53,494 bases of DNA from Bacillota bacterium (GTDB lineage Bacteria > Bacillota_I > Bacilli_A > RF39 > UBA660). Positions 27,001 through 36,600 of this stretch are shown here, one piece after another. Location of the stretch: positions 1 through 53,494 of the forward strand of contig JAETPN010000008.1 of assembly GCA_021771185.1 (NCBI GenBank). The letters run 5' to 3'. Below the pieces are notes generated by a model. It did no database searches. It was not told the origin of the DNA and was given only the letters and a program-made list of their open reading frames with translations. Position numbers and translations under genes: made by a program. Positions within the stretch are counted from its first letter, which is position 1; the number at the start of each line of letters is the position of its first letter.

Positions 27001-30000
27001 AGGAAACGGAATGTATTCTCTAGATTTTGGTAAAAACTCTGTAGTATTAACTGTTGTTGCAGAAGATGGAAGTACTAGAGATTATGAAATCAATATTAAA
27101 AGAGAATATGATAATACACTACTTATGATTACAACGGATAGAGGAGAATTACAACCAGCCTTCGATCCAAAGATACTGTCATATGATATAGAGGTAGATA
27201 GAGATATTTCTGATATTACCGTTTTAGCAGTACAAAATAGTCCACTTACCAAAGTGATTGGAAACGGATATTATGACCTAGCATTAGGGGAAAATATTAT
27301 TCCAATTACTGTAGAGGCAAGTGATCATTCTTCTAAAACTTATGTTTTACATGTTCATAGACTTCTTTCTGATAATAACTATATTAAATCATTCTATGCG
27401 ACGGATGCTTATCAAACAGAGCCATTCGAAAGAGAAAAACTTGATTATACTTTAGAAGTACCAAGTAATATCAAAAGTCTTGAATGGAAAGTTGAATTAG
27501 AAGATAAGTATGCTACTTATAGAATTGAAGGGAATGATAATTTTAAACTAGGAGATAATTCAGTTAAAATTATTGTTACTGCTGAAAATGGGGATGAACG
27601 TACTTATAACTTTAATGTGTTTGTACAGGATGAAGCACTTTATAGTAACAGGCTTATGGATTTATTTGTAGAGAATGAAACGTTGTCACCAACCTTTAAC
27701 CCAGATATCACTTCTTACACTGTTACAGTTCCGTATCAAACGGAAAAGGTAAAAGTAGATGGTATTCTAGAAAGTGTTGAAGCGAAAGCTATTGGTTTTG
27801 GTGAATACCATCTAGAACCAGGTCGAAATGAAATTCCAGTAGTTGTATTTAGTAAGGATAACAAAAGTAGAACGTATACCATTGTTGTTTATAGAATTAA
27901 ATCAAGTGATCCTAGATTGAAACTCATTGAATTTGAGGGGGCTACCTTCTCTCCAATGTTTGATAAAGATAAGGATACATATACTCTAAATTTAGATAGT
28001 AGTGTTACTGTACTAAGAGAAAAAGTAGAACCACTTGTTAAAGGTACAACTTATGAAATTATTGGAGATAAAAATGTAACAGTGGGATCTAGTGTCATTA
28101 AGGTAGTTGCAACAGCAGAAGATGGTGTGACTACTAAGACGTATACATTCAATATTGAAAAGTCAAAATCTCATAATAATTATCTAGAAAGTTTAGCAAC
28201 GAATGTTGGTACAATGAATCCAGCATTTAATAAAACTAATACTGGTCCATATATTATTAATGTTGATGAAACAGTAAATTCTATTATTTTAACTGGAAAG
28301 CCAGAATCATCAACATCTACTGTTGATGGACCTGGAATTCATACATTGCAAAAAGGAAAAAATCAGATTCCAGTTGTTGTAACTTCAGAATCTGGAGCAT
28401 CAAGAACTTATACTGTTGTTATTAATAAAGAAGCAAGTTCAGAAAATCATTTGACATTCTTAGGGGTAAATGAGGGAACGCTTTCACCAACATTTAATGA
28501 AGAAATTTTGGATTATAATGTTGAAGTGGCAAATGATATTGACCAAATCACAGTGATTGCTTATGCTAAAGATAATAAAGCAACCATCAGTGGGGATGGA
28601 GTACATTCTTTAGTCGTAGGAGAAAATAAACTTCCAGTCACAGTGACGGCAGAAGATGGTAGTATAAAAACATATACGATCAATGTAAAACGAAAAGAAA
28701 TTATTAGTTCTAAACTTCTTGATATCAAAGCACACGAAGGAACACTTTCACCAACCTTTGAAAAAAATATTACAGATTATGTAATTGATGTTCCAAATGA
28801 AGTAGATCAGTTAACGTTAGAAGTAACTTTAGAAGATCCTACGGCAACTTATATTATTACTGGTAATGAAAGTTTTGTAGTAGGATCTAATACAGTTTCA
28901 ATTATTGTAACAGATCAAAATGGAGATGAGACGACTTATACATTAACAGTTATGAGGCAACCTTCAACGAATAATTACTTAAAAGATATTATCGTAAGTG
29001 AGGGAATTCTTTCCCCAGAATTTACAAAGGAAAACAACTACTATCAAGTAGAAGTTGCACATGAAATTGATTCTATTGATGTCACTGGTATTTTAGAAGA
29101 TGACTCTGCATATTTAGATGGAAATGGGACTTATTCTTTAGTGCCTGGAGAAAATTATATTTATCTAAATGTTATTAGCATGGAAGGATATGTTAGAACA
29201 TATACGATAAAAGTAACAAGAGAAATGTCTGCGAAAAATAAACTGCTTACATTATCGGTTACACCAGGAACAATGCAACAAGTATTTGATCCAGAGTTAT
29301 TTGACTACACTGTTATTGTAGATGAAGGTGTAGACGAAGTTGAAATTCTCGCAATCGCAGAAGAGGGAGCAACGATTACTGGAACTGGAAAACAGAAAGT
29401 TGTTTTAGGTGATAATCTGTATGAAGTAACTGTAACAGCACAAGATGGTAGTGTAAATACATATCATATTACAGTGCATCGTGATCCATCATCGAATAAT
29501 AAAATTGAAAATATCATTCCGTCTGTTGGTATGCTATCTCCTGAATATATTGATACTATAGATCAATATGAAGTTGAGGTAGAAGAAGAGGTTGCAATGA
29601 TTGATTTTGATGTTATTTTAGAATCATCAACGGCAACAGTTACTGGAGATAAAGATAATTATTTAAATTATGGAAATAATGATATTGTCATTACTGTGAC
29701 CGCAGAAGATGGAACAGTCAAAGAAGTACATATTAATGTCATTCGTGATAAAGTTATTACAGCGATTGAATTAGATGATTTCTTATTGATGGAGGTAGGA
29801 GATGTTGAAACGTTAACACCAACACTATTACCAGAAGATGCGATTAATAAAGATCTTATTTGGGAAGTTGATGATGAAAGTATTGCTACAGTAGATGAAA
29901 ATGGTACTGTAACAGCACAATCTTTAGGAGATACAATCTTAACCGTTTCAAGTAAGAAAAACCCAGAAGTGAAAAAAATCGTAAATATTAGTGTTTTAAA

Positions 30001-30484
30001 TTTAAAAATCACCAGTCATATCTATGATGTTAGAAGAGATGTCATTAACTTGCTACAAGAAAATGCCATTCCAAACATTGTGATAGGGGCTGATGATGGT
30101 GAAACTTTAGATGTCTTCCTATCAAAATTAGATAACAATGAAAATTTGATTAAATTCTATGATATTGAAGGACAAAAAATCGAAGATCTTACAGAAACAC
30201 CAGTCGCAACTGGAATTGTCATTCGATTAGAATATAATGATAAAGTTTATGATGAGGCTTATATGGCAGTCCGTGGAGAAAATACTCAGGATGGTATGAT
30301 TGACATAGATGATCTAGATTTAACGAAAAAACAAATTTTAGGAAAAGTAAATCATGAACCAGATTCATTAATATATAAAGTCACAGATATCGATGAAAAT
30401 GAAGATGTTGATATCGATGATTTTACAAATATCCTTGGACATATCTTAGGAAAAATCAAGTCATTAAATCAGGAAAAAGAATAA
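18017..30484 (+). CDS. Giant secreted protein: glycine-rich domains, 37 cadherin-like repeats, Big2, dockerin
   Basis: The product has about 4155 residues. ATG 18017 follows GGTGG and starts a signal peptide (about 1-31, EFFFMPSKVNA). In order come glycine-rich domain 1 (38-314), cadherin-like repeats 1-3 (318-576), glycine-rich domain 2 (579-861), repeats 4-37 (863-3913), a Big2 domain (3914-3998), a linker module (about 3999-4084) and a type I dockerin (about 4085-4150). The cadherin-like repeats are 85-100 residues each, with the pattern L-x-P-x-F, Y-x-V-x-V, T-V-x-G-x-G, G-x-N, V-T-A-E-D-G and Y-x-I-x-V-x-R. The dockerin has two calcium-loop segments (TQDGMIDIDDLDL and DIDENEDVDIDDF). There is no LPXTG signal, membrane anchor or enzyme domain, so attachment must come from a partner, presumably the cohesins encoded downstream. 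The reading frame is unbroken over 12.5 kb. Confidence 0.92.
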   Translation: MRKEVRNFIFDVLFGTLIVLEFFFMPSKVNAITEGTIKTFSYTGGVQTYKVEAGGFYQLETWGAQGGSLPGYYGGYGGYATGVVFLRKDQSVYVVVGGKGNGATGTSQTLNGGYNGGGKSTGVAGINHMYGSGGGATHIATEPGLLSTLSDKKDSILIVSGGGGGARDQSNHVSAARWGHGGSGGGYIAGGAQSSYGGSGLTTVTAVSGTQTSGYAFGQGGPATGNGAGGGGFYGGLGGGSPYTGSGGGGSGYIGNPLLKSYENITKVMYCYNCPQTSDTNTYTVNTTNVNASPIPKFTKTGDGYARIKLIKFGNTDARLSSVTIPGATFNQPFDKDTYTYNLTVDSELYEIDVDALPLKDTTTVTGTGNYELKVGMNTITLSGTAESGDTTIYTFNVYRPASKNTSLKDITINETSIENFDPKVFDYTIYLPYDADEVDLGAIHGHPGQTIDGLGKVKVPSGSSTKKIEVMSEDKSGTAIYTLHFVREHSSKLKSLQIDGYDLDPQFDPDTLEYTVNIMNSTLSLRIDVIAYDEEAKVTMKGFGYINQSTNGTITVTEPNCASTVYKIKVIKDDAPVVTPYDFPYTGKIQTFTAPITGYYRLETWGAQGGSTSGYNGGYGGYSTGTVRLKKDETVYIVVGGKGLGATAQGQSLIGGYNGGGSVSGNGRVNHMTASGGGATHIATKTGLLSTLSEDKESILIVSGGGGGARNQANHEAAARWGHGGSGGGYIAGGVQSSSGGYSLSTSTELSGTQTKGHAFGQGQNATWDGAGGAGYYGGYSGANIAPRKYYGTGGGGSGYIGNKLLFSYRENIKVMYCYNCPTSEDDSTYTETTTNYSVSPISYYAKSGDGHARITILEQPSENNFLSIIKTDKGELDPTFDMTHLNYRVELTSEDDEITISAALEDDKATMTGIGTFDVPAGETDFPITVTAENGDIKIYTITVSRPASSNAKPYNIMISGLVPVLCSINENYCKLDHEFDPEIHDYSITVPSRIKNLEFTVNKSHKFQKVTGEGVVQLKGGMNSFTIEVESEDGTNIERYTYNITRDMTGNANIEMLEVVDPNIDIHFDPDLSDYYFSIPNEYTKVGLEITLEDTEATYKVIGNENFEVGLNVVSIEVTAQNGEVKTYMLNIYREQSGNTFLSDLSVTKGDQTFDLTPTFNKILSNYTVNVPNDVTEVSINGTAEHSLTRVEGLGKKNLKVGTNTFQVVTTSEDGSIQIYVVSIIRAKDSDATLKTLDVLEKTLDPEFKSDVFEYFIDVNPGVTSLNINAIPTSSAATYKITGNSGFVVGKDNVVSIVVTAENGNTNTYTIHVNRLPNSNTYLSSLNTDKYDFTGLFDKTVEEYHITVENEVDQLNVTALPEDPLSTVSGATTYRLAPGENKIQITVMAEDNSIRVYQIHVNRKLNSNVNLLSLNTSSSSAIAPEFNKDTLEYTIDVPNEESKITVIGVPEVKTSTVTGNGEYNLETGETTIVLTVTAEDGTKKEYKLKVNRKKSDNADASMIIAQESVLSPKFDKNTTSYILKVIEDVTSLTLNVTLEDPKASYEVIGNENFEIGEYNQVIVRVTAEDGTVKDYELKVLRQARGTTSNRLEWLKIDSGELTPNFNSDTTYYEVEVPYEVEKVTLTGELEDKNATVTGLLTYNLNVGVNVLGVEVTSVEGITRGYQVVVTRQKNTEARLTSLQVYGSTLTPNFHKDTYSYELSTTLTSLVISATPVDPEATYQIIGNENFDLGVNEVIIRVTAADGVHTKDYVLNVSKEKSNNNNLASLEIEGHTYQPQFSKTTTVYYLDVDRDCEMLQITATPEDENATVEGDGPVALNVGVNYVEITVTSESENKKVYTVIVTRKGSNNNYLESLSSSDGTLDPVFDKTQNEYHITVPYETTEITLEGKAEDSHASITGLEKYALEVGSNRFPIVVIAEDGSVNIYTVIVTREEIVSSQLKDLSVQNYKLDQTFSKDVYDYNVTIDNEVTSLSLDIIPIDKDATWKIEGNHDFVVGMNQVKIIVTDRLGQGTSTYILNVNRQNYANTYLAYIYPSKGELQPSFEKTTLDYTVVVENDVDEIRIDAEPELSTNTLTGDGIYTLSPGDNKISLTVTTPAGIYRTYYVNVVRKLRSDNHLTTLEVKANGKLQTLTPTFEQNVYEYRVEVETGVRNVQISATAEEGATITGIGNKTLQVGDNTFEIVVKAENGEELTYKVIVHRPASSNNHLIELIPSAGTLEPEFSYGNEEYHLSLDSSVSLLSFDVRTEDLFAKVEGNEPMVIPDGVSTREIIVTAEDGTTRTYTIHISKDRTDEARLKSLKVEGFHLNETFDPDTFTYTMTVPNSKNVILSSEVEALPLDNNANVVKTSSLLLSSTATNIYSIIVTAPDGFTTATYTIAIEREKGSDSTLAKLEFNAGKLTPLFTPTTIEYTLSLPRGVSEIRNSDVTALPTDPDATVTLPETFYYDSENNVYQINVLSPDKTSTTTYTIHLNTLKSSDATLKELTVSDGKLSPEFLPSEENYTVNVRDDLEEITIDATPMDAPYAKVISGTGTFKLDQESNNFDITVTAEDGTTKIYHLTVIKSISTKKYLKDLYLSGDCSKETCPLNPEFSEETFDYKLNIGNEIETINIEAIKYHSSQKVTFYDAKTGEEISGTDITLKNGSNLFRIEVQNGVGDIVNYNIDVIRELSSNNYLSFLKIKDPEVELEFDKETLEYFVTIPSNYDKVILEYEPEVPTSKVKTHGTTYLMLGNNDVKVIVTAQNGNSRTYTIHVEREKGYNNYLQSLTVSSGVIYPLTPKFSKLVNDYVATVPYTASKVKLDAVAEDITTTISGTGQKELKVGTNTFSITTTAKTGETLTYNVVITREKSTRLHLKQLDIHNATRVEDFHKDRFTYTVEADASVSQLNMTIVPELEDVTYRVIGNNNLKTGTNTVMIVLESKDKTVTTTYKLTVNKKASDDNFLKSLKLDEKELMNEENINENYFEVTVPYDTDTVNIEGIPRASTASVIKGNGMYSLDFGKNSVVLTVVAEDGSTRDYEINIKREYDNTLLMITTDRGELQPAFDPKILSYDIEVDRDISDITVLAVQNSPLTKVIGNGYYDLALGENIIPITVEASDHSSKTYVLHVHRLLSDNNYIKSFYATDAYQTEPFEREKLDYTLEVPSNIKSLEWKVELEDKYATYRIEGNDNFKLGDNSVKIIVTAENGDERTYNFNVFVQDEALYSNRLMDLFVENETLSPTFNPDITSYTVTVPYQTEKVKVDGILESVEAKAIGFGEYHLEPGRNEIPVVVFSKDNKSRTYTIVVYRIKSSDPRLKLIEFEGATFSPMFDKDKDTYTLNLDSSVTVLREKVEPLVKGTTYEIIGDKNVTVGSSVIKVVATAEDGVTTKTYTFNIEKSKSHNNYLESLATNVGTMNPAFNKTNTGPYIINVDETVNSIILTGKPESSTSTVDGPGIHTLQKGKNQIPVVVTSESGASRTYTVVINKEASSENHLTFLGVNEGTLSPTFNEEILDYNVEVANDIDQITVIAYAKDNKATISGDGVHSLVVGENKLPVTVTAEDGSIKTYTINVKRKEIISSKLLDIKAHEGTLSPTFEKNITDYVIDVPNEVDQLTLEVTLEDPTATYIITGNESFVVGSNTVSIIVTDQNGDETTYTLTVMRQPSTNNYLKDIIVSEGILSPEFTKENNYYQVEVAHEIDSIDVTGILEDDSAYLDGNGTYSLVPGENYIYLNVISMEGYVRTYTIKVTREMSAKNKLLTLSVTPGTMQQVFDPELFDYTVIVDEGVDEVEILAIAEEGATITGTGKQKVVLGDNLYEVTVTAQDGSVNTYHITVHRDPSSNNKIENIIPSVGMLSPEYIDTIDQYEVEVEEEVAMIDFDVILESSTATVTGDKDNYLNYGNNDIVITVTAEDGTVKEVHINVIRDKVITAIELDDFLLMEVGDVETLTPTLLPEDAINKDLIWEVDDESIATVDENGTVTAQSLGDTILTVSSKKNPEVKKIVNISVLNLKITSHIYDVRRDVINLLQENAIPNIVIGADDGETLDVFLSKLDNNENLIKFYDIEGQKIEDLTETPVATGIVIRLEYNDKVYDEAYMAVRGENTQDGMIDIDDLDLTKKQILGKVNHEPDSLIYKVTDIDENEDVDIDDFTNILGHILGKIKSLNQEKE
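18130..18960 (+). repeat. Glycine-rich domain copy 1 (direct repeat)
   Basis: This encodes TFSYTGGVQTYKVEAGGFY, YGGYGGYATG, VVVGGKGNGATG, GGGATHIAT, SGGGGGAR, AARWGHGGSGGGYIAGG and VMYCYNCP. It is closely similar to copy 2 at 19770-20600 in both protein and DNA. Confidence 0.85.
19770..20600 (+). repeat. Glycine-rich domain copy 2 (direct repeat)
   Basis: This repeats copy 1 segment by segment (PYTGKIQTFTAPITGYY, YGGYGGYSTG, IVVGGKGLGATA, GGGATHIAT, SGGGGGAR, AARWGHGGSGGGYIAGG, VMYCYNCP). The fold resembles the Pfam glycine-rich family also found in ALK-type receptors. The two copies are separated by three cadherin-like repeats. Confidence 0.85.
20605..25440 (+). repeat. Multi-domain duplicated block, copy A (repeats 4-21)
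   Basis: Repeats 4-19 correspond one by one to repeats 22-37 at a lag of about 4.85 kb. Anchor pairs are repeats 5/23 (both with a Cys...Cys insert), 6/24 (DPNIDIHFD and DPEVELEFD), 12/30 (SNRL start), 16/34 (IVSS and IISS) and 18/36 (EEGATITGIG and EEGATITGTG). Repeats 20-21 have no partner in copy B. Confidence 0.7.
25450..29756 (+). repeat. Multi-domain duplicated block, copy B (repeats 22-37)
   Basis: This is the second copy of the block described at 20605-25440, followed directly by the Big2 domain. The copies are diverged at protein level, so the duplication is old. Confidence 0.7.
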
Positions 30485-30501
30485 TTTCTTTTTCCTTTTT
30501 T
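30471..30501 (+). terminator. Terminator of the giant gene
   Basis: A perfect 10-bp stem, AGGAAAAAGA with TCTTTTTCCT, is followed by TTTTT and overlaps the TAA stop. The next gene therefore probably has its own promoter within 30502-30679, though I see no clear consensus there. Confidence 0.75.
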
Positions 30502-30679
30502 AGTGTTTTAAATATGTTATAGGAATTAATTTTAAATAGAACCAAAAGAATAAGAAATAGGCTTATATTTAAAAGCATAAAAAAAGTTCAAAAAGTGATA
30601 AAATATGACAAAATAAGTAGTCAAGAATCATTATTTATGTTATCATTAATATGATAGTAGGAAAGGTAGAGAAGTAAGT

Positions 30680-33600
30680 ATGTTGGAGTTGTTTGAAAAA
30701 TTAAAAAAGCATAATAGGATATTTGCGCTTTTATTGGTAAGTATGTTTTTTTTCATGCCAGGAAAGGTGTTAGCAGCAACCCATGATTTTAGTTTAAATG
30801 CATATGATTGGGATATTACTGCAAACGATTGGGAAGGAGCTGGAACAGAAGATCCTATTAATGATGGTGATTATTTGGAACCAGGTCAAATATTTAAAGT
30901 TGATTTGTATTATTCACCTGGTGATACCAAAGTATTAGGGTTTCAAGCTGGAATTAAGTATAATCCAAATGTAGTAAGTCCAATCTATAATCTTCCAGAC
31001 CCAGATGATCCATCGGCAGACGTAGATGTTTATAACGAAATGAGTCCAGGAACAACGTCATCAAATCCAAAAGGAATATGGCCACCAAAAGGGACAACGG
31101 GTTCGAATAAATTAATTCCAAACTGGAGTGTGGAAGCTAGTGATGATACTTCAGTAAATACGGTAAAAGTAGTTGCATATGATAATTCAAACTCAAAGGT
31201 CTTATCAAATGCAGGAGTTATTGTTACTGTTTACTTTAAAGTAAAAGATACTGCCCCAGCAGGTACCGTGGTTCAATTAGATTTAGATGAAAGTTTTACG
31301 AAGGTAACTGGAAAATACGCCACCACAGTAAAGGGATTATCTTTTACTGTTTATGGAGCAATGAGTAGCGATGTAACTTTAAAAACGTTAACACTTACTG
31401 GAAATAATGGTATGAATTATGCATTAAAACCAGTATTTACACCAGGAACATCTGCTAGAACGTTTGATGTCATTGTACCAAATAAAGTGTCTAGTATTAG
31501 TATTGCAGCAACACCAACAGATAGTGAGGCCAAAATACTAAGTGGTGGACTTGGCAGTAAGACATTGACTGTTGGGGATAATAGTTTTAATTTAATTGTT
31601 CAAGCACAAAATGGAAAACAAGAAATTTATTTGATTAGGGTTAAACGACTTTCGAATGATATATCTTTAAAGACACTTAATTTAACTGGGCTTAATTTAG
31701 ATAACCCATTAACGAGTGGAGTGTTTGCGTATACGGCAACCGTACCATATACTACAAATTCAACGATTGTTAGTGCAACCGCAAATCATAGTGATGCCAC
31801 GGTAACTGGTACAGGAAATTGGAGTTTAACAAACTATGGAGCAACACCAAATACAAAGACATTAACAGTTCAGGCAGAAGATTGTAAAAGTACCTATGCA
31901 TCTGTACCAGATAATACATGTACAAGTCAAAATTATACATTGAATGTGACAAGAAATGCTCCATCAAGTGATAACAATTTAAGTGATTTAAAAGTAGATG
32001 GAACAACAGTTACAGGATTTAGTCCAAATACCACAGACTATACTCTTCCTAATGTAACAAGCACCAAATCATCAATCACAATTTCAGCAATAGCGAGTGA
32101 TACGAAAGCAAAAATTACTGGAGATATAGGAACTAAAAACCTCATTGTTGGTGATAATAAGTTCACAATCACGGTGACAGCAGAGGATATGACAACCAAA
32201 GAGTATCATATTAATATAAGAAGATTATCGGGAAATGCGAACTTGCAGACATTAACAGTAACATCAACACCACAAGGAACCCTTTCTCCAAACTTTGTTT
32301 CTACATTTACAGGAAGTTATACATATACATATGATGCAACTGTTACATCAATTAATGTTGCTGCTACTTTAGAAGATAGCAAAGCGACCATTGTAAGTGG
32401 AGTGAAAACATACAGTTCTTCTGATACTGGTGCAAGTATTGTTGTTCAGGCAGAAGATGGTACATTAAAAACATATACCATAGATTTTTCACGTAACAAA
32501 TCTAGTGATAACAATTTGAAATCATTATCTATTGATGGATATAGTTTAAATGAAACTTTTGCACCAAATAAAACTCTTTATACCGCAACGATTCCAGGAA
32601 CAGTTGATAGTGTAAACATCAATGCCGTTGCAAATGATGAAAAAGCAACAGTAACTGGAACAGGTACTAAGACTTTAAATTATGGTACGAATACAGTTCA
32701 AATTCGTGTTAAAGCAGAGAATGGTGCAGAAAAAGACTATACGATTACCATTACAAGAAGCAAGAAAAATATTTCAGCCCTTTCCGATTTAAAGACAGAT
32801 AATGTCACTGTACCAGGATTTAATGAAACAACACTAGTTTATACATTAGCAGATGTTCCATTTACAAAATCAAGTATTGTTGTCACAGCGACCGCAAAAG
32901 ATAGTGATGCTACGATAACTGGAACAGGTACAATTAATTTAAATACTGGGGATAATGAAATTCCTGTTACTGTAACAGCACAAAACGGTGTTGATAAAAC
33001 AACTTATAAAATTAAAGTAAATCGAGCAAAGTCAAATAATGCTTATTTAAGTTCTCTAACACTTGCTGAAAAACCATTTACATTTAATAAAACACAAGGC
33101 ACTTATAATATAGATGTTGACTATGAAGTATCAACAGCAACGATAACTGCTATTCCAGAATATAAGGATGCGAAAGCAACAGTAACAGGGCCTAGTAGTT
33201 TATCAGTAGGTTTAAATACGTATACCATTACTGTTACAGCGGAAGATGGAACCATAAATACTTATACGTTAAATATTAACCGAAAAGCATCTACGAATAC
33301 CAATCTTTCAGCATTAACTGTTATGAATGGTGGTGTCAATTATTTACCAGGATTTAGCAGTAGTAAGGATACTTATAATATTACAGTACCAAATACCGTG
33401 GATAATGTAGATATTAATGCTACACTTTCTGATACACTGACACAAACAGTGACAGGGACTGGAAATAAAATATTAACAACAGGTATGAATACGTTTGAAG
33501 TAGAGGTAACTGCTGCCAGTGGAACGAAAAAGAAATATACCATTAATATTACAAGAAGTAAAAATGCCAACAATAATTTAAAATCATTAGAGGTTGTCGG

Positions 33601-36600
33601 GCATACTTTAACACCTAATTTCTCTAAAGAACAAACGAGTTATAATGTGACAGTAGATGCAAGTGTGGATAATATTACAATTAATGCAACTCCAGAAGTA
33701 ACAACAACGACTGTAACAGGAACAGGAAATAAAGTGTTAAAAACTGGAACAAATACCTTTAATGTTGTTGCAACCTCAGAGGATAATCAGTCAAAAACTT
33801 ATGTTGTAGTTGTAACAAAAAGTGCATCAAATGATAGTAGTTTATCATCACTTTCTATTAATGAAACGACATTGAATGAGACCTTCCGAAAAGACAAATT
33901 TCATTATACTGCAAGCGTTGCAAATAATGTTTCATCAGTAGTTGTTAATGCTACTGCATCTGATCCAAAGGCTAAAGATGTCACGGGAATTGGGGTTGTA
34001 AATTTAACAACTGGAGACAATACAGTTCAAATTGTCGTTACAGCTGAAGATAATACAACATCTACATATACGATTGTTATTCATCGTGCAAAAAGTAACA
34101 ATACATATTTGAAAAACTTATCTGTATCTGGTGGATATACGTTAGATCAAACATTCAAAAAAGAGAATGAAAATTATACATTAACTGTTCCAAATTCTGC
34201 TGCTAGAATATTAGTTTCTGCAGAGCCAGAAGAAGCAACTTCTACAGTAAAAGGAACTGGGAATATTGATTTAAAGACAGGACCTAATACTATTCAAATT
34301 GAAGTCACCGCAGAGGATGGAATAACAAAGAAAACATATAATTTAATTGTCACAAGACAAAAATCTAATAATGCATATTTAAAAGATTTATCATCAAGTG
34401 ATGGATTAATTCAACCAACGTTTGATAAAACTCATAGTGATTACACATTAACTGTTCCATATGAAATTGAAAATGCAACAATTAATGCTGTGAAAGAAAA
34501 TAGTGCTGCTAATGTTGTAATTAATGGAAACAATGGATTAGTGGTGGGACCAAATAATGTCACTATTACAGTAACTGCCGAAGATGGAACTGTAAATGTT
34601 TACAATTTAGTAGTTACAAGACAACCATCTAGTAATAATTATTTAGCTACATTAGAAGTAGTAGATCGTAAAGGAATAAATTATATTGCAGTATTTAATA
34701 AAACGACAATGACTTATAATATTAATGTTGAAAATGATATTAATACTGTAACAATTAATGCAACTGCCGAAGATGCTTCTACAACTGTACAAGGTACTGG
34801 TGATAAAAACTTAAATGTTGGAGCCAATCAATATATCGTAAAATCAATTAGTGGAAATGGTACACCACGTGATTATGTTATTAATATTGAGCGTAAGAAA
34901 AATAATAATGCAAATTTGAAGAACTTATCTATTGATGGTCAAACGCTTGTTCCTGATTTTTCTCCTAATGTGTATTCATATTCATTAAATGTAGATGAAA
35001 CTGTTTCTGAAGTAGATATTAAAGCACAAGCAGAGGTAAATACAACAGTAATTACTGGAGCTGGATTACATACACTTCAAACAGGGTTAAATACATTTAA
35101 CATTGAAGTTACGGCAGAAGATGGTACAAGTAGAACTTATGTGATTGCCGTTAATAAAGCTGCATCAAGTAATAACTATTTAGCTTCTCTTCTATTAGAT
35201 CAACCATTTACGCCAGCGTTTGATAGAGATACAATTAGTTATAATGCGACTGTTGCAAACAATATTACAGAGGTTACAGCAACTGGTGTTGCAGAAGATC
35301 CAAATGCAACGGTCACAGGAAATGGTACCCATCAATTAAAAGTTGGTCATAATCAAGTTGAAATCACAGTAACTGCAGAGAATAATACTTTTAGACTTTA
35401 TACGATTGATGTTTATAGAGAACCATCTAATAATAATTATTTAAGTGATTTAAAAGTAAACGGGGTAACTGTGGAAGGTTTCCAACGCGAAAAGCAAAAT
35501 TATAAATTAACAGTGGAAAATGATGTAACCGAAGTAAATGTACAAGCAATTCTAGAAGATAATAGTGCAATAATTGCTTCTGGTTCAGGTGTTACAAGTT
35601 TAAAAACAGGTTTAAACGTTATTGATATTGTTGTTACTGCCGAAGATGGTGTTTCTAGAATTTATACATTAGAAGTTACAAGAAAAAAATCTTCTAACAA
35701 TAATCTAGCATTACTTTCAACATTAGAAGGATTATTATCTCCAGCATTTACTCCAGGAAATACTGATTATACAATGCAAGTACCATATGAAATTAAAGAA
35801 TTAAATATTACTGCGGTATTAGAAGATGCGAATGCTGAATTCCATATTGAAGGAAATAGTGATTTCACTGTAGGCGCTGATAATATGGTTTATATTCCAG
35901 TTACCGCAGAAGATGGTAGTACGAAAACTTACCAAATTAATGTAACAAGATTACCACAAGCAAATAATTTCTTGACCTCATTAACAGTAACTTCTGCAGG
36001 TGGAAGAGTTTATCCACTAAGTCCAGAGTTTAATAAAAATACATTAAATTATACCATTGAAATTGACGAGGAAGATCGCAGACTTACAATTGAAGGTGAA
36101 AAGGAAGTAACAAGTAGTACTGTTACAGGTCTTGGGGATATTGATGTAACCGCATTCCCATACCATCATCAAGTTATTGTAACTTCTGCCGGTGGAATTG
36201 ATCGTACTTATAACATTACGATTAGTAAAATTAAATCTAGTAATGTAAAATTAAAAGATATTACCGTAAGTTCAGGAAGCCTCTCACCAAATTTTGACCC
36301 AGACATTTTAAGTTATGTAGTAAATGTAGATAGCGATATATCTAGTATCGATCTTGATGCTTTATTAGATAATGGGCAAACAATTGTTGGAACTGGAGTT
36401 CATAATCTTGATTATGGAGACAATATCTTCCATCTTGCAGTCACTGCCGAAGATGGTACAACAGGTACTTACACTATAAAAGTAGTAAGAGATAAAAAAA
36501 TTGATACAGCACTTCTTGATATTAAAGTAACAAATGCAACATTGAATCCAGCATTCAGTGAAAGTATCATTGATTATATTGCTTATATTGGAGAAGGAGT

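Noticed and set aside
18126..30012. Several antisense open frames of 65-115 codons inside the giant gene
   Set aside because: They are low-complexity shadows of the repetitive sense coding sequence without start signals.
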